Source of the DNA: DATCJA01 sp963814955
Lineage (GTDB): Bacteria; Acidobacteriota; Vicinamibacteria; Vicinamibacterales; UBA2999
DNA: 64,000 nt
Direction of reading: 5' to 3'
Assembly: GCA_963814955.1 (NCBI GenBank)
Contig: CAWFEX010000004.1
Location: forward strand, 62,001 to 126,000
The notes under the pieces are model-generated. The model searched no databases and was not told the DNA's origin. It saw only the letters and a list, made by a program, of their open reading frames with translations. Both the position numbers and the translations under genes were made by a program. Shown piece after piece: positions 1 through 8,932 of this stretch. Every line of letters starts with the position of its first letter. The stretch's first letter is position 1.

Positions 1-2
1 GG

Positions 3-296
3 CAGCTGCTCGATACGATCACACGCGCCCTATCGAAGGCCATTGACCTCCAACGTCAGCGTCGGGCACAACTGGCGGCGGTAGAGCGGCTCGCGCGGCT
101 GACCAAACGGGAGCGTGAAGTATGCGATCTCGTGGCCCGCGGCTTCCCGAACAAACAGATCGCATTCGAACTTGGCACGAGCGAGAAGACGATCAAGGTG
201 CACCGAGGGCGCGTCATGCATAAGCTCGAAGTCGATTCGGTGGCGGCGCTCGTGCGTCTGCTTTCCAATCTACCGGCCGAAAGCCGTCACGGCTGA
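3..296 (+). CDS. FixJ/LuxR-family response regulator, C-terminal part
   Basis: The reading frame is open from the window edge to a TGA at 294-296, giving 97 residues, so the N-terminus lies outside the window. The visible part is a LuxR-type helix-turn-helix: LTKREREVCDLVARGFPNKQ followed by SEKTIKVHRGRVMHKL, the FixJ/NodW form of the DNA-binding domain. The missing N-terminal part should be a phospho-receiver domain. Typical length for the family is about 200 residues, so roughly half is seen. It lies 162 bp upstream of a second, separate response regulator. The DNA-binding domain assignment is firm; the signal it answers to is unknown. Confidence 0.85.
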   Translation, partial: QLLDTITRALSKAIDLQRQRRAQLAAVERLARLTKREREVCDLVARGFPNKQIAFELGTSEKTIKVHRGRVMHKLEVDSVAALVRLLSNLPAESRHG

Positions 297-458
297 CTTT
301 TCCGACTGTGCTCGGGCTAACAACCTAAGCGAATCGCGCACCCTCCCCTTCATCGAGCTCCGCGCTGTAATGACGGCCGGAAATGAGACGAAGGTCCAAC
401 TTGTGGACGTTAGAGCCGTTCTATACGCTCTTTACTCTCGCCCTTTGGCGCCTGACCC

Positions 459-1100
459 ATGGATTTTCGTTCGAAACCTCGAACCGCCGTCGTCGATAAC
501 CAGGCACTCGTCGCAGAGGCGTTGGGCAAGCTCCTCGAACCGGAGTGCGACGTGGTGGGCTGTTACGACGATCCGCGATCCTTTCTTGACGACGCGCCAC
601 GGCTTAGGCCGGACGTGGCAATTCTCGACGTATCGATGCCCTCGATGAGCGGTATGGACGCCGCCCGCCAGCTTCAGCGGATGGTGCCCGACACGCGGAT
701 CATCTTCCTGACGATGAACGAAGATCCGGAGGTGGGCGCAGAGGCATTCCGCAGCGGTGGCGCTGCGTACCTCCTGAAGCGATCGACGGCATCGGAGCTA
801 TGGGCCGCCGTACGCGACGTCATGCGGGGTCGCTTCTACATCACTCCGCTGCTCGCTCGAGATCTGCTGGCAACGCTGGCGCGCAAACCGCGGCCGCAGA
901 CGCCCGTTAAGAAGTTGACGGTGCGCCAGCGGGAGGTGCTGCAACTCGTGGCCGAGGGGCGTTCGATGAAGGAGGCGGCGGGGATTCTGGACATCTCGGT
1001 ACGCACGATCGCGTTTCACAAATACCGCATCATGACGCATCTCGGTGCCCAGTCGACCGCCGCGCTGATCCAGATCGCCATGCGGGAGGGGATCGTCTAA
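459..1100 (+). CDS. NarL/FixJ-type two-component response regulator
   Basis: This 213-residue protein has a receiver domain (about residues 8-125) and a LuxR helix-turn-helix (about 148-208). The phospho-acceptor is D57 in VAILDVSMP, T85 follows beta-4, and K107 sits in YLLKRS. The acidic pair that binds Mg2+ is degenerate: the usual VDDH is VDNQ here (D13-N14). The HTH contains LTVRQREVLQLVAEGRSMKE and ISVRTIAFHKYRIM. No cognate kinase is adjacent. It probably activates or represses unknown targets after phosphorylation; the nearest downstream gene is the TonB receptor. The D-to-N change may weaken phosphorylation but does not by itself abolish receiver function. Confidence 0.9.
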   Translation: MDFRSKPRTAVVDNQALVAEALGKLLEPECDVVGCYDDPRSFLDDAPRLRPDVAILDVSMPSMSGMDAARQLQRMVPDTRIIFLTMNEDPEVGAEAFRSGGAAYLLKRSTASELWAAVRDVMRGRFYITPLLARDLLATLARKPRPQTPVKKLTVRQREVLQLVAEGRSMKEAAGILDISVRTIAFHKYRIMTHLGAQSTAALIQIAMREGIV

Positions 1101-1307
1101 GTCACGTCTGCCGCCGGGCGGGCCGCTACGGATGCACGTCGCGCGAGACGCTTAGGCATGACAGGAGGGGCGCCGCGCATCGCCTGCCAATGGGAGAGAG
1201 ACTGCCGGCAGCGATGGCTCCTGCGCGACGCCTGTTGGGTGGCCAGGGGTGGATCGAGGCATGGCCGATGCCGGGGCCACGAGTCCGCGATTGGCGAGGA
1301 ACTCGCC

Positions 1308-4300
1308 ATGGAGCACAGGGTCTGGAGCAAGGTTGATACCCGGCAGGTCCGACGGCAAATGCTGTTCGTACCCGCCGATGCGCCTCCCGTGGTCACGGCC
1401 GGTTGTGAAACGTCGTTCGCATGCAGGCAGGGAACACCACGCCACTGGGCACTGGTGGCAGCGGTCCTGCTCTGTCACTCCTCTCTTTCTCTTGCCCAGA
1501 CGACGGCGGCGTTGCAGGGGCGCGTGACCGATGTTTCTGGAGCAGCTCTCTCCGAGGCCGTTGTCACCGTCCGGAGCGCGACAACGGCTTTCGAAGTGTC
1601 CACCCGCACCGATCGCGAGGGGCGCTACTACATCGCCGCCCTCGCTGCGGGGGCGTATACGGTCGTCGCTGAAGCGTTCAATTTTCGTCCCGAGGTGATC
1701 GAAGACCTGTACCTCGATGTCGGCCGCACGCTCGTGCGCGACTTCCGTCTGGCCGTTGGCGGAAGAACGGAAACCGTGGTCGTCACGGCGGAGATCACGC
1801 TCGTCGATCGCGCAACGGCCGTCGTCGGGCATGTCGTTACGGCTGCGACCGTGCAACAGATTCCGCTGAACGGTCGCCACTTCGTCGATCTCGGTCTGCT
1901 TGTGCCCACCTCGGTCGCGCCGTCCCAGTCGGGATTCTCCGTCCGGCCGATTCGCGGGGTCGGCGCGCTCGCGATCAACGTGGCGGGCAATCGCGAGGAG
2001 GCGGTCGGATTCATCGTCAACGGCGTCACGACCAACAACCTGACTTTTGGTTCGCTCATTTTCGAGCCTCCACTTGGGAGCATCCAGGAACTCAAGGTCG
2101 ATCATTCGGCGTTTGGAGCGGAGAACGGTCACGTGTCGGGCGCGATTATGAATATCGTGACGCGCTCGGGCACGGACAAGTTCCACGGCGAGGCGTTCGA
2201 GTACGTGCGAAACAGCGCTTTCGACGCTCGCAACTTCTTCGAGTTCACGTCGAGCGATCCACAGTTGTTCCAGCGAAACCAGTTTGGCGCCACCGCCGGC
2301 GGCCCGATCCGGCGTGGCTGGACGTTCGCGTTTGCCTCGTACGAGGGATTGAGACAACGGCAGGGCGTCGACATGAACAGCCTGGTGCTGAGCGACGAAC
2401 AGCGCGCGGAGGCGGCCGACCCGGTCACTCGGCGGCTGATCCCCTTGATTCCGCGCGCGAATTTCTTCGACGCCGACGGAACGCCGCGCTTCGTCGGGTC
2501 GGCTCCGGCGGTCGTCGACACGGATCGGTGGACGGTCGATCTTCTGCACAAAGCAGGGCAGAACGATCGTCTGCAGGCGTTCTACGGCAGGCAGCAGGTC
2601 AGCGCAAACGAACCGGGTTCGCAAGGCACCACGATTCCGGGCTTCGGGAACGTGAGCAGGCCGTCTGCCAGCCTTCTGACCGTCAACGAAACGCATACGT
2701 TCGGCGGCGCACTTCTGAACGAAGCTCGATTCGGCCGCAGCCGCCTGCGGGGAGGGACGTTCCCGGCCGCACCGCTCAATCCAGTGGCATTCGGCATCGC
2801 GAACGGAGTCACGCGCCCGATTGGGCTGCCACAGATGGTCGTCGCCGGCGACCTGATCTTCGGGGGGCCCGGAACTCTGCCGCAAGGACGATATGACACG
2901 TCCTATGTGTTCGCCGACGCTGTCAGTCGATGGAGCGGTCCGCACGCGATGAAAATTGGCGGCGAGTACCGACACTTCATCAACGAGAACTTCGCCGAAG
3001 GCGCCGGAGTGTTCAATTTCCCGAGCGTCGCGGGGTTTCTGGCCGGGACGGCGAACGCGTTCACGATTACGCTGGGGCAGCGCCGCAGCATCGTCGATCA
3101 GCGGGCCGCGGCGGCGTTCTTTCAGGACCAGGTCACCATCCGGCCCAACCTCACCCTCCAGCTCGGGATGCGCTACGAATGGCACGTCACCCCGACTGAA
3201 CGGAACAACAGGTTCGTGGTCTTCGACGCAGCCAAGGTCTCGTTGGTGCGCGTCGGCATCGACGCGGAGCGCATTTACCAGCAGAACAACAGGAACTTCG
3301 AACCACGGCTTGGCCTGGCGTGGACGGTCACGGAGGATGGCCGTACTGTTCTCCGTGGCGCCTACGCGTGGACAGTGGACGAGCCGGGCACGACCGCGGT
3401 GAGGGATACCGCGGGCAATCCGCCGTTCGCGGCGCCGCTGACCGCAGCCGGATCGATATCCCTCGCCGCCGCAATCGACGCAGCGCTGCCCGGCGGTCTA
3501 GCTCCGGCAACCGTCGATCCGGAATTCCGCAACGCCTCGCTGCAATCGTGGAACGTGAATGTGCAGCGGCAGCTCACCGGCACCCTCGCGGTGACGATGG
3601 GATACGTCGGCTCCCGCGGCGCCGACCTGCGAATTTCACGCAACATCAACCAGCCCGTGAACGGTGTGCGCCCGTTCGCTTCCCTGTCTGTTTCCAGTCC
3701 GATACTGCCGGGCACACCCCTCGGCAATATCACGCAGGTGGAGAGCAGCGGCTTTTCGGCGTATGACGCCTTCTGGGCGTCTGTCACGAAGCGCCTGTCG
3801 GACGGGCTGCAGTTCGACACCTCTTACACGCTATCAAGGTCGCTCGACACGAATTCCCTCAACTCGTCCGGCTTCGCGGTGCAGGACGCGTACGACATTC
3901 CAAATCAGTACGGGCTCTCGGACTTCGACGCGCGACATCGATTCGTCTTCACCGCCATTTACACGCTGCCGTCGACAGGCCACGCCCTGACAAGAGGGTG
4001 GCAAGTCGCCGCGGTCATCCAATCTCAGAGCGGCAATCCGGTCAACATCGTCACGAGCAACAGCACGCTGAATGGCGTGCCGAACAGCGTGCGTCCGGAT
4101 GTGACCGGGCCGATCCGGATGATCGGTGCCGTCGACCGGTGGTTCGATCCGTCGGTGTTCGTTCCGGTCGATCGCTTCGGCAATCTCGCCAGGAACGCCG
4201 TTATCGGGCCGGCCTTCCACAACACCGACGTATCGCTGATCAAGAACGTGCAAGCGGGGAGAGGCGTCGGCCTGCAACTTCGCGCAGATGTCTTCGACCT

Positions 4301-4439
4301 GTTTAACCACCCCAACCTCGGCCCGCCGGGCAACGTCGTCGGCAGCCCGACCTTCGGCAAGATCACGAGGACGCGCCTTCCCACCGGCGAAGCGGGATCG
4401 TCGCGGCAGATCCAATTCGCCGCCAGACTGTCGTTCTGA
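1308..4439 (+). CDS. TonB-dependent receptor, Oar-like with carboxypeptidase-regulatory-like N-domain
   Basis: Outer-membrane active transporter. A hydrophobic signal segment (WALVAAVLLCHSSLSLAQ) is followed by a carboxypeptidase-regulatory-like beta-sandwich (LQGRVTDVSGAALSEAVVTV), a plug region with IPLNGRHFVDLG, and a long beta-barrel ending in an aromatic residue (FAARLSF). The start is uncertain. ATG 1308 has a GAGGAA ribosome site 7 nt upstream but places about 40 residues before the signal peptide. A GTG at 1389 would give a conventional signal peptide. The open frame extends further upstream to 1158 without family-like sequence. The sensor kinase begins one base after its stop, so receptor, kinase and regulator probably form one transcription unit. 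The substrate is unknown. Confidence 0.9.
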   Translation: MEHRVWSKVDTRQVRRQMLFVPADAPPVVTAGCETSFACRQGTPRHWALVAAVLLCHSSLSLAQTTAALQGRVTDVSGAALSEAVVTVRSATTAFEVSTRTDREGRYYIAALAAGAYTVVAEAFNFRPEVIEDLYLDVGRTLVRDFRLAVGGRTETVVVTAEITLVDRATAVVGHVVTAATVQQIPLNGRHFVDLGLLVPTSVAPSQSGFSVRPIRGVGALAINVAGNREEAVGFIVNGVTTNNLTFGSLIFEPPLGSIQELKVDHSAFGAENGHVSGAIMNIVTRSGTDKFHGEAFEYVRNSAFDARNFFEFTSSDPQLFQRNQFGATAGGPIRRGWTFAFASYEGLRQRQGVDMNSLVLSDEQRAEAADPVTRRLIPLIPRANFFDADGTPRFVGSAPAVVDTDRWTVDLLHKAGQNDRLQAFYGRQQVSANEPGSQGTTIPGFGNVSRPSASLLTVNETHTFGGALLNEARFGRSRLRGGTFPAAPLNPVAFGIANGVTRPIGLPQMVVAGDLIFGGPGTLPQGRYDTSYVFADAVSRWSGPHAMKIGGEYRHFINENFAEGAGVFNFPSVAGFLAGTANAFTITLGQRRSIVDQRAAAAFFQDQVTIRPNLTLQLGMRYEWHVTPTERNNRFVVFDAAKVSLVRVGIDAERIYQQNNRNFEPRLGLAWTVTEDGRTVLRGAYAWTVDEPGTTAVRDTAGNPPFAAPLTAAGSISLAAAIDAALPGGLAPATVDPEFRNASLQSWNVNVQRQLTGTLAVTMGYVGSRGADLRISRNINQPVNGVRPFASLSVSSPILPGTPLGNITQVESSGFSAYDAFWASVTKRLSDGLQFDTSYTLSRSLDTNSLNSSGFAVQDAYDIPNQYGLSDFDARHRFVFTAIYTLPSTGHALTRGWQVAAVIQSQSGNPVNIVTSNSTLNGVPNSVRPDVTGPIRMIGAVDRWFDPSVFVPVDRFGNLARNAVIGPAFHNTDVSLIKNVQAGRGVGLQLRADVFDLFNHPNLGPPGNVVGSPTFGKITRTRLPTGEAGSSRQIQFAARLSF

Positions 4440-4440
4440 A

Positions 4441-6285
4441 ATGGAAAGGCCGCGATTCGCCCGAATGTTGCGGCTGGTCGCACTAGCCCCCATCGCGTTG
4501 GGTTCGATGCCCCCGTCCGTCTCGGCGCAGGCCGAGCCTGTGCCAATCGTCCTGACGATTCACTGGGGTTCTGCAGACTATCCGGCGAATATGGTGATTG
4601 ACGCGAGCATTCGGCAGACCTTTATCCGGTCGGACAAGCCAATCGAGTACTTCGCGGAGTACCTCGAGTCCGACGCGGTAGTCAACATCGATGCGTCGCT
4701 GGCCCTCCGCGAGTACATCCGGCGGAAGTACAAAGGCCGGCGAATCGATCTGGTGATCGCGACGGCCAGCCCTGCGCTTCGGTTCGTGCTGGACTACCGC
4801 GGAGAGCTCTTTCCCGACGCGCCAATCGTTTTTTCTGCACTGACGATCCCGCACGCTGTTCGCCGCGCTGGCAACATCACGGGTGTGGTGTACGGCATAC
4901 CCCACGCCGAGACGCTGAAGCTTGCGCTGGTGTTGCATCCTTCGACACAACGGGTTTTCGTGGTCGCCAGGTCGAAAGACAAGGTCGGAAAAAACGCGGT
5001 GCGCACCGCCCTGAGTGAGCACTCGGGCGGGATCCAACTCACGTATATCGATGAGAGCACGGTGTCCGGCCTGCTGGCGGCCGTCAAAGCCCTCCCGCCG
5101 CGAAGTGTGCTCCTCTACATCTGGCACTGGCAGAGCGACCCCGGCAGCATCGTCTACGAAGACGAGATCGCGCGACTGGTGAGCGAGGCGTCGCCGGTGC
5201 CCGTGTACGGAACCAGTGATTTCTACGTCGGTTCCGGCATCGTTGGCGGTGTGTTGCGCAGCACGCGTGATACCGGACGTCGTCTGGCCGAAATGGCGTT
5301 GCCGATCCTCAACGGTATGCGGGCGGAGGACATTCCCATTGAGAACGCCCGACTCGTGCCGACCGTCGATTGGCGACAGCTACGGCGTTGGGGCATCGAT
5401 CCCGGGCGTCTTCCTGCAGGTTCGGACGTACGATTCCGGATTCCGACGGCATGGGAGTCCTATCGTTCGTACGTCCTCGCGACGATAGCCGTCGTCGCGG
5501 CACAGCTGCTGCTGATTACCGGACTGCTGACCCAACGCGCCAAACGGCGTCGGGCCGAACGGACGCTGCGGACCCGCGAGGCGAGGCTTCGAACGAGCTA
5601 CGAACGGATTCGACAACTCACGGGAAGGCTGCTCAAGGCACAGGAGACGGCGCAGGCGGCGATCGCGCGGGAGCTCCACGATGACCTGTGCCAGCAACTG
5701 GTGGTGGTGTCGATGACCGTCAGCAGCCTCAAGGGTTCATGCAGTCAGAATCCGAATGCCGAAATGCAGCACGCGTTGTCAGAGCTCGAGCACCGCGCAC
5801 GCGGCATGATCGACGGTGTGCGGCGGCTGTCGCACGACCTGCACCCGGCGAGCTTGCGGCTCGTTGGCCTCGTTGCGGCCCTCGAGGCGCATTGCGTGGA
5901 AGTCGAGCAGCGACATGACGTTCAAGTGAGCTTCGCGACAGCAGGCGACCTGACAGGCATCGATCCCGACGTCGGACTTTCTCTGTTTCGCATCGCGCAG
6001 GAAGCACTGCGCAATGGGGTCGTACATGGCGACGCGCGGCGGCTCGCGGTCTCGGTGGCGAGCGCACGATACGGTGGGGATATCGATCTGATCGTTTCCG
6101 ACGACGGTCGAGGATTCGACCTCGAGGCCGTCCGTCACCACGGCAGCGGCCTCGGACTCGTCAGCATGGAAGAACGGGCGCGCGCGATCGGCGGCGACGT
6201 GCGGATCGTCACGCAACGCGGGCAGGGAACGACGGTTCGCGTTCGCGTCCCGGCCACGGCGGCGGTGACGGTGGGGCCGTCATGA
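4441..6285 (+). CDS. Sensor histidine kinase with ABC substrate-binding-like sensor domain
   Basis: The protein has 614 residues. A signal segment is followed by an ABC_sub_bind-type periplasmic domain (about residues 30-325), one transmembrane helix (about 344-364), a short coiled coil rich in Arg, a HisKA_3 dimerisation domain with H413 in ELHDDLCQQL, and a HATPase_c domain with N525 (EALRNGVVHG) and the G1 box DDGRGFD near residue 554. It is a complete NarX/DesK-class kinase. The start ATG follows the TonB receptor stop by one base, and the stop overlaps the next regulator in ATGA. This layout suggests that the sensor domain reads out the ligand taken up by the receptor; that is inference. 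Tryptophan/tyrosine transporter-like binding domains of this type bind small organic ligands. Confidence 0.92.
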   Translation: MERPRFARMLRLVALAPIALGSMPPSVSAQAEPVPIVLTIHWGSADYPANMVIDASIRQTFIRSDKPIEYFAEYLESDAVVNIDASLALREYIRRKYKGRRIDLVIATASPALRFVLDYRGELFPDAPIVFSALTIPHAVRRAGNITGVVYGIPHAETLKLALVLHPSTQRVFVVARSKDKVGKNAVRTALSEHSGGIQLTYIDESTVSGLLAAVKALPPRSVLLYIWHWQSDPGSIVYEDEIARLVSEASPVPVYGTSDFYVGSGIVGGVLRSTRDTGRRLAEMALPILNGMRAEDIPIENARLVPTVDWRQLRRWGIDPGRLPAGSDVRFRIPTAWESYRSYVLATIAVVAAQLLLITGLLTQRAKRRRAERTLRTREARLRTSYERIRQLTGRLLKAQETAQAAIARELHDDLCQQLVVVSMTVSSLKGSCSQNPNAEMQHALSELEHRARGMIDGVRRLSHDLHPASLRLVGLVAALEAHCVEVEQRHDVQVSFATAGDLTGIDPDVGLSLFRIAQEALRNGVVHGDARRLAVSVASARYGGDIDLIVSDDGRGFDLEAVRHHGSGLGLVSMEERARAIGGDVRIVTQRGQGTTVRVRVPATAAVTVGPS

Positions 6286-6977
6286 GTCGTCCACGATTGC
6301 TCATCGTCGACGATCACAAGGTTGTGGTTGACGGTCTGGTCCGTCTCCTCGGCGAACACTTCGAGGTCGCCGGCACGATCAGCGATGGGCGTCTCGTGCT
6401 CGAATCCATCTCGCGGCTGCAGCCGGACGTCGTCCTCCTGGACATCTCTTTGCCGCACCTCAGTGGACTCGCGGTGCTGCGGCAGCTGAGCGCGCGCCGC
6501 GTCGACGTCAAGATCATCGTGCTGACGATGCACGAGGACCCGACCTTGGCGGTGGAAGCGCTGAGAATGGGAGCTGCCGGTTACGTCCTGAAAGAATCGA
6601 GCGGTGACGAGTTGGTCAAGGCAGTCCATGTGGTCCTGACCGGCGGCACGTACCTCGCTTCGCGGCTGACGAAAGAGGTTGTGACCTTGATGTCGGGCGT
6701 AACCGATCCCAGCCGTGTGGAGCTGACCCCGCAACAGCGGGAGGTGTTACGGTTACTGGTACAAGGCCACCGGGCAAAGGAAATCGCCGCGAATCTGAAC
6801 ATCTCGACCCGCAGCGTCGAGGCCATCAAGTACAAGACCATGCAGCTCCTCAATATCCATTCGACCGCGGAGCTTGTCCGGTATGTCGTTGAGCACGGCC
6901 TGGTGACATTCTGCATCGGGTGGTGCGCGGTCGGCGATCACGCCGTGGCGCAGGTGCTCCGTCATCTCGTCCCCTGA
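6282..6977 (+). CDS. NarL/LuxR-family response regulator, partner of the upstream kinase
   Basis: The protein has 231 residues. The receiver domain carries the acidic pair D10-D11 (LLIVDDHKV), phospho-acceptor D54 (VVLLDISLP), T82 and K104 (YVLKES). A LuxR HTH follows with LTPQQREVLRLLVQGHRAKE and STRSVEAIKYKTM. It overlaps the kinase stop codon by 4 nt (ATGA), which argues for translational coupling and a dedicated kinase-regulator pair. The C-terminus runs about 22 residues past the usual end of the HTH (after LVRYVVEHGLVTF), possibly a non-conserved tail. Confidence 0.92.
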   Translation: MSRPRLLIVDDHKVVVDGLVRLLGEHFEVAGTISDGRLVLESISRLQPDVVLLDISLPHLSGLAVLRQLSARRVDVKIIVLTMHEDPTLAVEALRMGAAGYVLKESSGDELVKAVHVVLTGGTYLASRLTKEVVTLMSGVTDPSRVELTPQQREVLRLLVQGHRAKEIAANLNISTRSVEAIKYKTMQLLNIHSTAELVRYVVEHGLVTFCIGWCAVGDHAVAQVLRHLVP

Positions 6978-7123
6978 CTTCCGCTAGAGATCGGCCGAGG
7001 ATCGGGCCGCCACCAAATGCCGTGACGATCACGGCCGACGATCGTCACCAAACGGCTCGGCCACCGGAAATGCCCGAAATATGTTCCAAATCCTACGGCG
7101 CGCGAATTGGAGTGTTCATTCAC

Positions 7124-7203
7124 GAGGTCTCCCGAGGCGGAGCCACATGAACGAAAAGAGGGACGGAGGTCTCCCGAGGCGGGAGCCACACGAACGAAAA
7201 GAG
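7124..7203 (+). repeat. Imperfect tandem duplication of a palindromic 37-38 bp unit
   Basis: Two near-identical copies stand head to tail: 7124-7160 and 7166-7203. They differ by one inserted G and a T-to-C change. Each unit carries a short inverted repeat around CTCCCGAGGCGGGAG in the second copy (imperfect in the first), followed by a conserved flank ACGAAAAGAG. It lies in the leader of the Crp/Fnr gene, so it could form RNA hairpins there. The architecture resembles the other REP-like hairpins in this window. Confidence 0.75.
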
Positions 7204-7261
7204 CAGACGTCATCGCCGGCTCCGGAGCGAGGCGTCCTCAAGCGAGGGCCCGTCGCTGCGG

Positions 7262-7933
7262 GTGATTCCGTTCCGCGAGAACGGCGAGGAAGCTGTGCAT
7301 CTGTCGCGGCGCCAGCGACTGCAGCTCGCCGGCATAGCGACCAAGCTGCACCTGCCGGCCCGGATGATTCTCTATCGCGAGGAGTCCGCCGCCGAGTGGG
7401 TCTTCATCGTGTCGCACGGTGTGGTCAAGACCTTTCGCGATCTGTCGAGCGGCAGACGACGCGGGCTGGCGTTTCTGTTCGCCGATGATGTTTTCGGCCT
7501 GGCCGAGAGTGGCCACTATGTCAACACCGCTCAATCCGTGACGCCTGTCACGCTGTACCGTATACGTGTGGAGGCGCTGACCGACCTGCTCCTCCATGAC
7601 TCGGCGCTTCATCTGTTCTTTCTCTGCAAGCTGGCAGACGAGCTCCGGCGATCGCTGCGACAGACGATTATCGTCAGCCGCCGCGATGCCATTGGGCGCA
7701 TGGCGATGTTCCTGCACATGCTCGAACAACGTGCGCACCAGGACGGCCATCGTTCTGGAATAGAGATCCCGATGACTCGATCCGATACGGCGAATTATCT
7801 GGGCCTGTCGGTCGAAACGGTGAGCCGAGCCAGCCGCGAGCTCGAGCGCCACCGAATCGTCACGTTTGCCGGCGTGCATGCCGCGAAGGTCGTGGACCGC
7901 TACCAGTTCGAAAAGCTGGCGGTGGCCGCGTAA
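7262..7933 (+). CDS. Crp/Fnr-family transcriptional regulator (FNR-type recognition helix)
   Basis: This 223-residue protein has a cNMP-binding-type beta-roll (about residues 15-125), a long dimer helix, and a Crp-type HTH (about 160-212) containing SDTANYLGLSVETVSRASRE. The E-x-x-S-R spacing in ETVSR is the FNR/FixK recognition signature expected to read TTGAT half-sites. There is no N-terminal cysteine cluster, so it is not an Fe-S oxygen sensor of the E. coli FNR type; its effector is unknown. The GTG at 7262 is the only conventional start after the in-frame stop at 7148-7150; the sequence between them is repeat-derived. A perfect FNR-type box lies 15 bp past its stop. Confidence 0.9.
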   Translation: MIPFRENGEEAVHLSRRQRLQLAGIATKLHLPARMILYREESAAEWVFIVSHGVVKTFRDLSSGRRRGLAFLFADDVFGLAESGHYVNTAQSVTPVTLYRIRVEALTDLLLHDSALHLFFLCKLADELRRSLRQTIIVSRRDAIGRMAMFLHMLEQRAHQDGHRSGIEIPMTRSDTANYLGLSVETVSRASRELERHRIVTFAGVHAAKVVDRYQFEKLAVAA

Positions 7934-7947
7934 CCTCAGATCCGACC

Positions 7948-7961
7948 TTGATCCGGATCAA
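7948..7961 (+). promoter_or_regulatory. Perfect FNR/FixK-type operator TTGAT-N4-ATCAA
   Basis: The sequence TTGATCCGGATCAA is an exact dyad match to the FNR consensus. It lies between the Crp/Fnr gene and the kinase-like gene, about 110 bp before the latter's likely ATG. Since the adjacent regulator carries the E-x-x-S-R recognition residues that select this half-site, local control of the downstream gene is the simplest reading. Confidence 0.7.
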
Positions 7962-8070
7962 TACCCGTCGAGCACATCATTGCGTAGGATGGCGGCCGTC
8001 GTGGTCGCATGTCATCGAGGATCAGACCGGCAACCGGAACCTGTGTTTCCCTTCGGTGTCGGCCGATCGA

Positions 8071-8781
8071 ATGAATGAGGGTGAGAAAGGCCGGCCGTCG
8101 CGCGTAAGCGCCCTGATGGTGGCCCAGCTCGCAAACGACCTGCGCAATCTCCTGACCGTGATGGCGGGCGGCCTCGATTCGATTCGCGACAGCGTTCCGT
8201 CGGGATCGGAAGCGGACAAGAGACTCGACGAGCTCGATGGCGCAATCGACGGTGCGTTCCATGTCAGTCGGGAACTGCTCGCCCTCGTCAGGCCGAATCC
8301 CGACGAACCGGGCGTCAGCGATGTGAACGAAGTCGTCATGCAGGCGCGCAGCGTGATCGAGCGAATGCTCGGTACTGACATCCGATTGTTCGTTGAATTG
8401 GCCGCGGAAGCGCCGTTCGTGCAGGCGGACGCCGTGCAGCTGGAATGGCTCCTGCTGAATCTCGCGGCGAACGCCGCCGACGCGATGCCAAACGGAGGAT
8501 TCCTGCAGATTCAAACAGCAGACACATCACCCGGCGACGATTCTGGCCGCGATCGATATCTACGTCTGACCGCGACTGATACCGGCCGTGCCATGAGCAC
8601 GGAGGCACAGGAAAGAGCATTCGAGCCGTTCTTTTCGACGAAGCTCGGTGGCACTGGGTTGGGCCTGACGAGCGTTGTGATGACCGTTCGACGTTTAAAA
8701 GGATGGTTGGAGATGAAGCACAAGCGGCGCGGTACCAAGATCGACATCTACTTGCCTGCCCTGGGACCGAAAAGGGGTTAG
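8071..8781 (+). CDS. Histidine-kinase-like ATPase protein lacking the phospho-acceptor His
   Basis: From ATG 8071 the protein has 236 residues. The N-terminal helix resembles the NtrB-type HisKA box, normally AHDFNNLLT, but reads ANDLRNLLT: the phospho-acceptor position is N22, not His. The HATPase_c domain is otherwise recognisable: N-box LLLNLAANAADAM, G1-like TDTGRAMS (second Gly replaced by Ala), F-box FEPFFSTK, G2 box GTGLGLTSV. No receiver or transmembrane segment is present. A TTG at 7948 would add 41 residues without family resemblance, so ATG 8071 is preferred. It may act as a non-phosphorylating partner or regulator of another kinase. Expression may be under the Crp/Fnr protein encoded upstream. 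Confidence 0.75.
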   Translation: MNEGEKGRPSRVSALMVAQLANDLRNLLTVMAGGLDSIRDSVPSGSEADKRLDELDGAIDGAFHVSRELLALVRPNPDEPGVSDVNEVVMQARSVIERMLGTDIRLFVELAAEAPFVQADAVQLEWLLLNLAANAADAMPNGGFLQIQTADTSPGDDSGRDRYLRLTATDTGRAMSTEAQERAFEPFFSTKLGGTGLGLTSVVMTVRRLKGWLEMKHKRRGTKIDIYLPALGPKRG

Positions 8782-8932
8782 TTAGGGGGCATCGCGGCCT
8801 GCGCGCCGACCCCGGCTCGACCTTGCGCACCCGCAAGCATTACAGGATAATCTCGCCCCACCCGAACACCGCGATCGCAGAGCCAGGAGGCCGCACGACT
8901 GCGGCGTCACGACCACACAGGAGAAGGCAACC

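Noticed and set aside
1152..3185. 677-codon open frame on the minus strand inside the first TonB receptor
   Set aside because: Antisense to a well-supported receptor gene; composition is Arg/Asp/His-rich without any domain, as expected from high-GC antisense frames.
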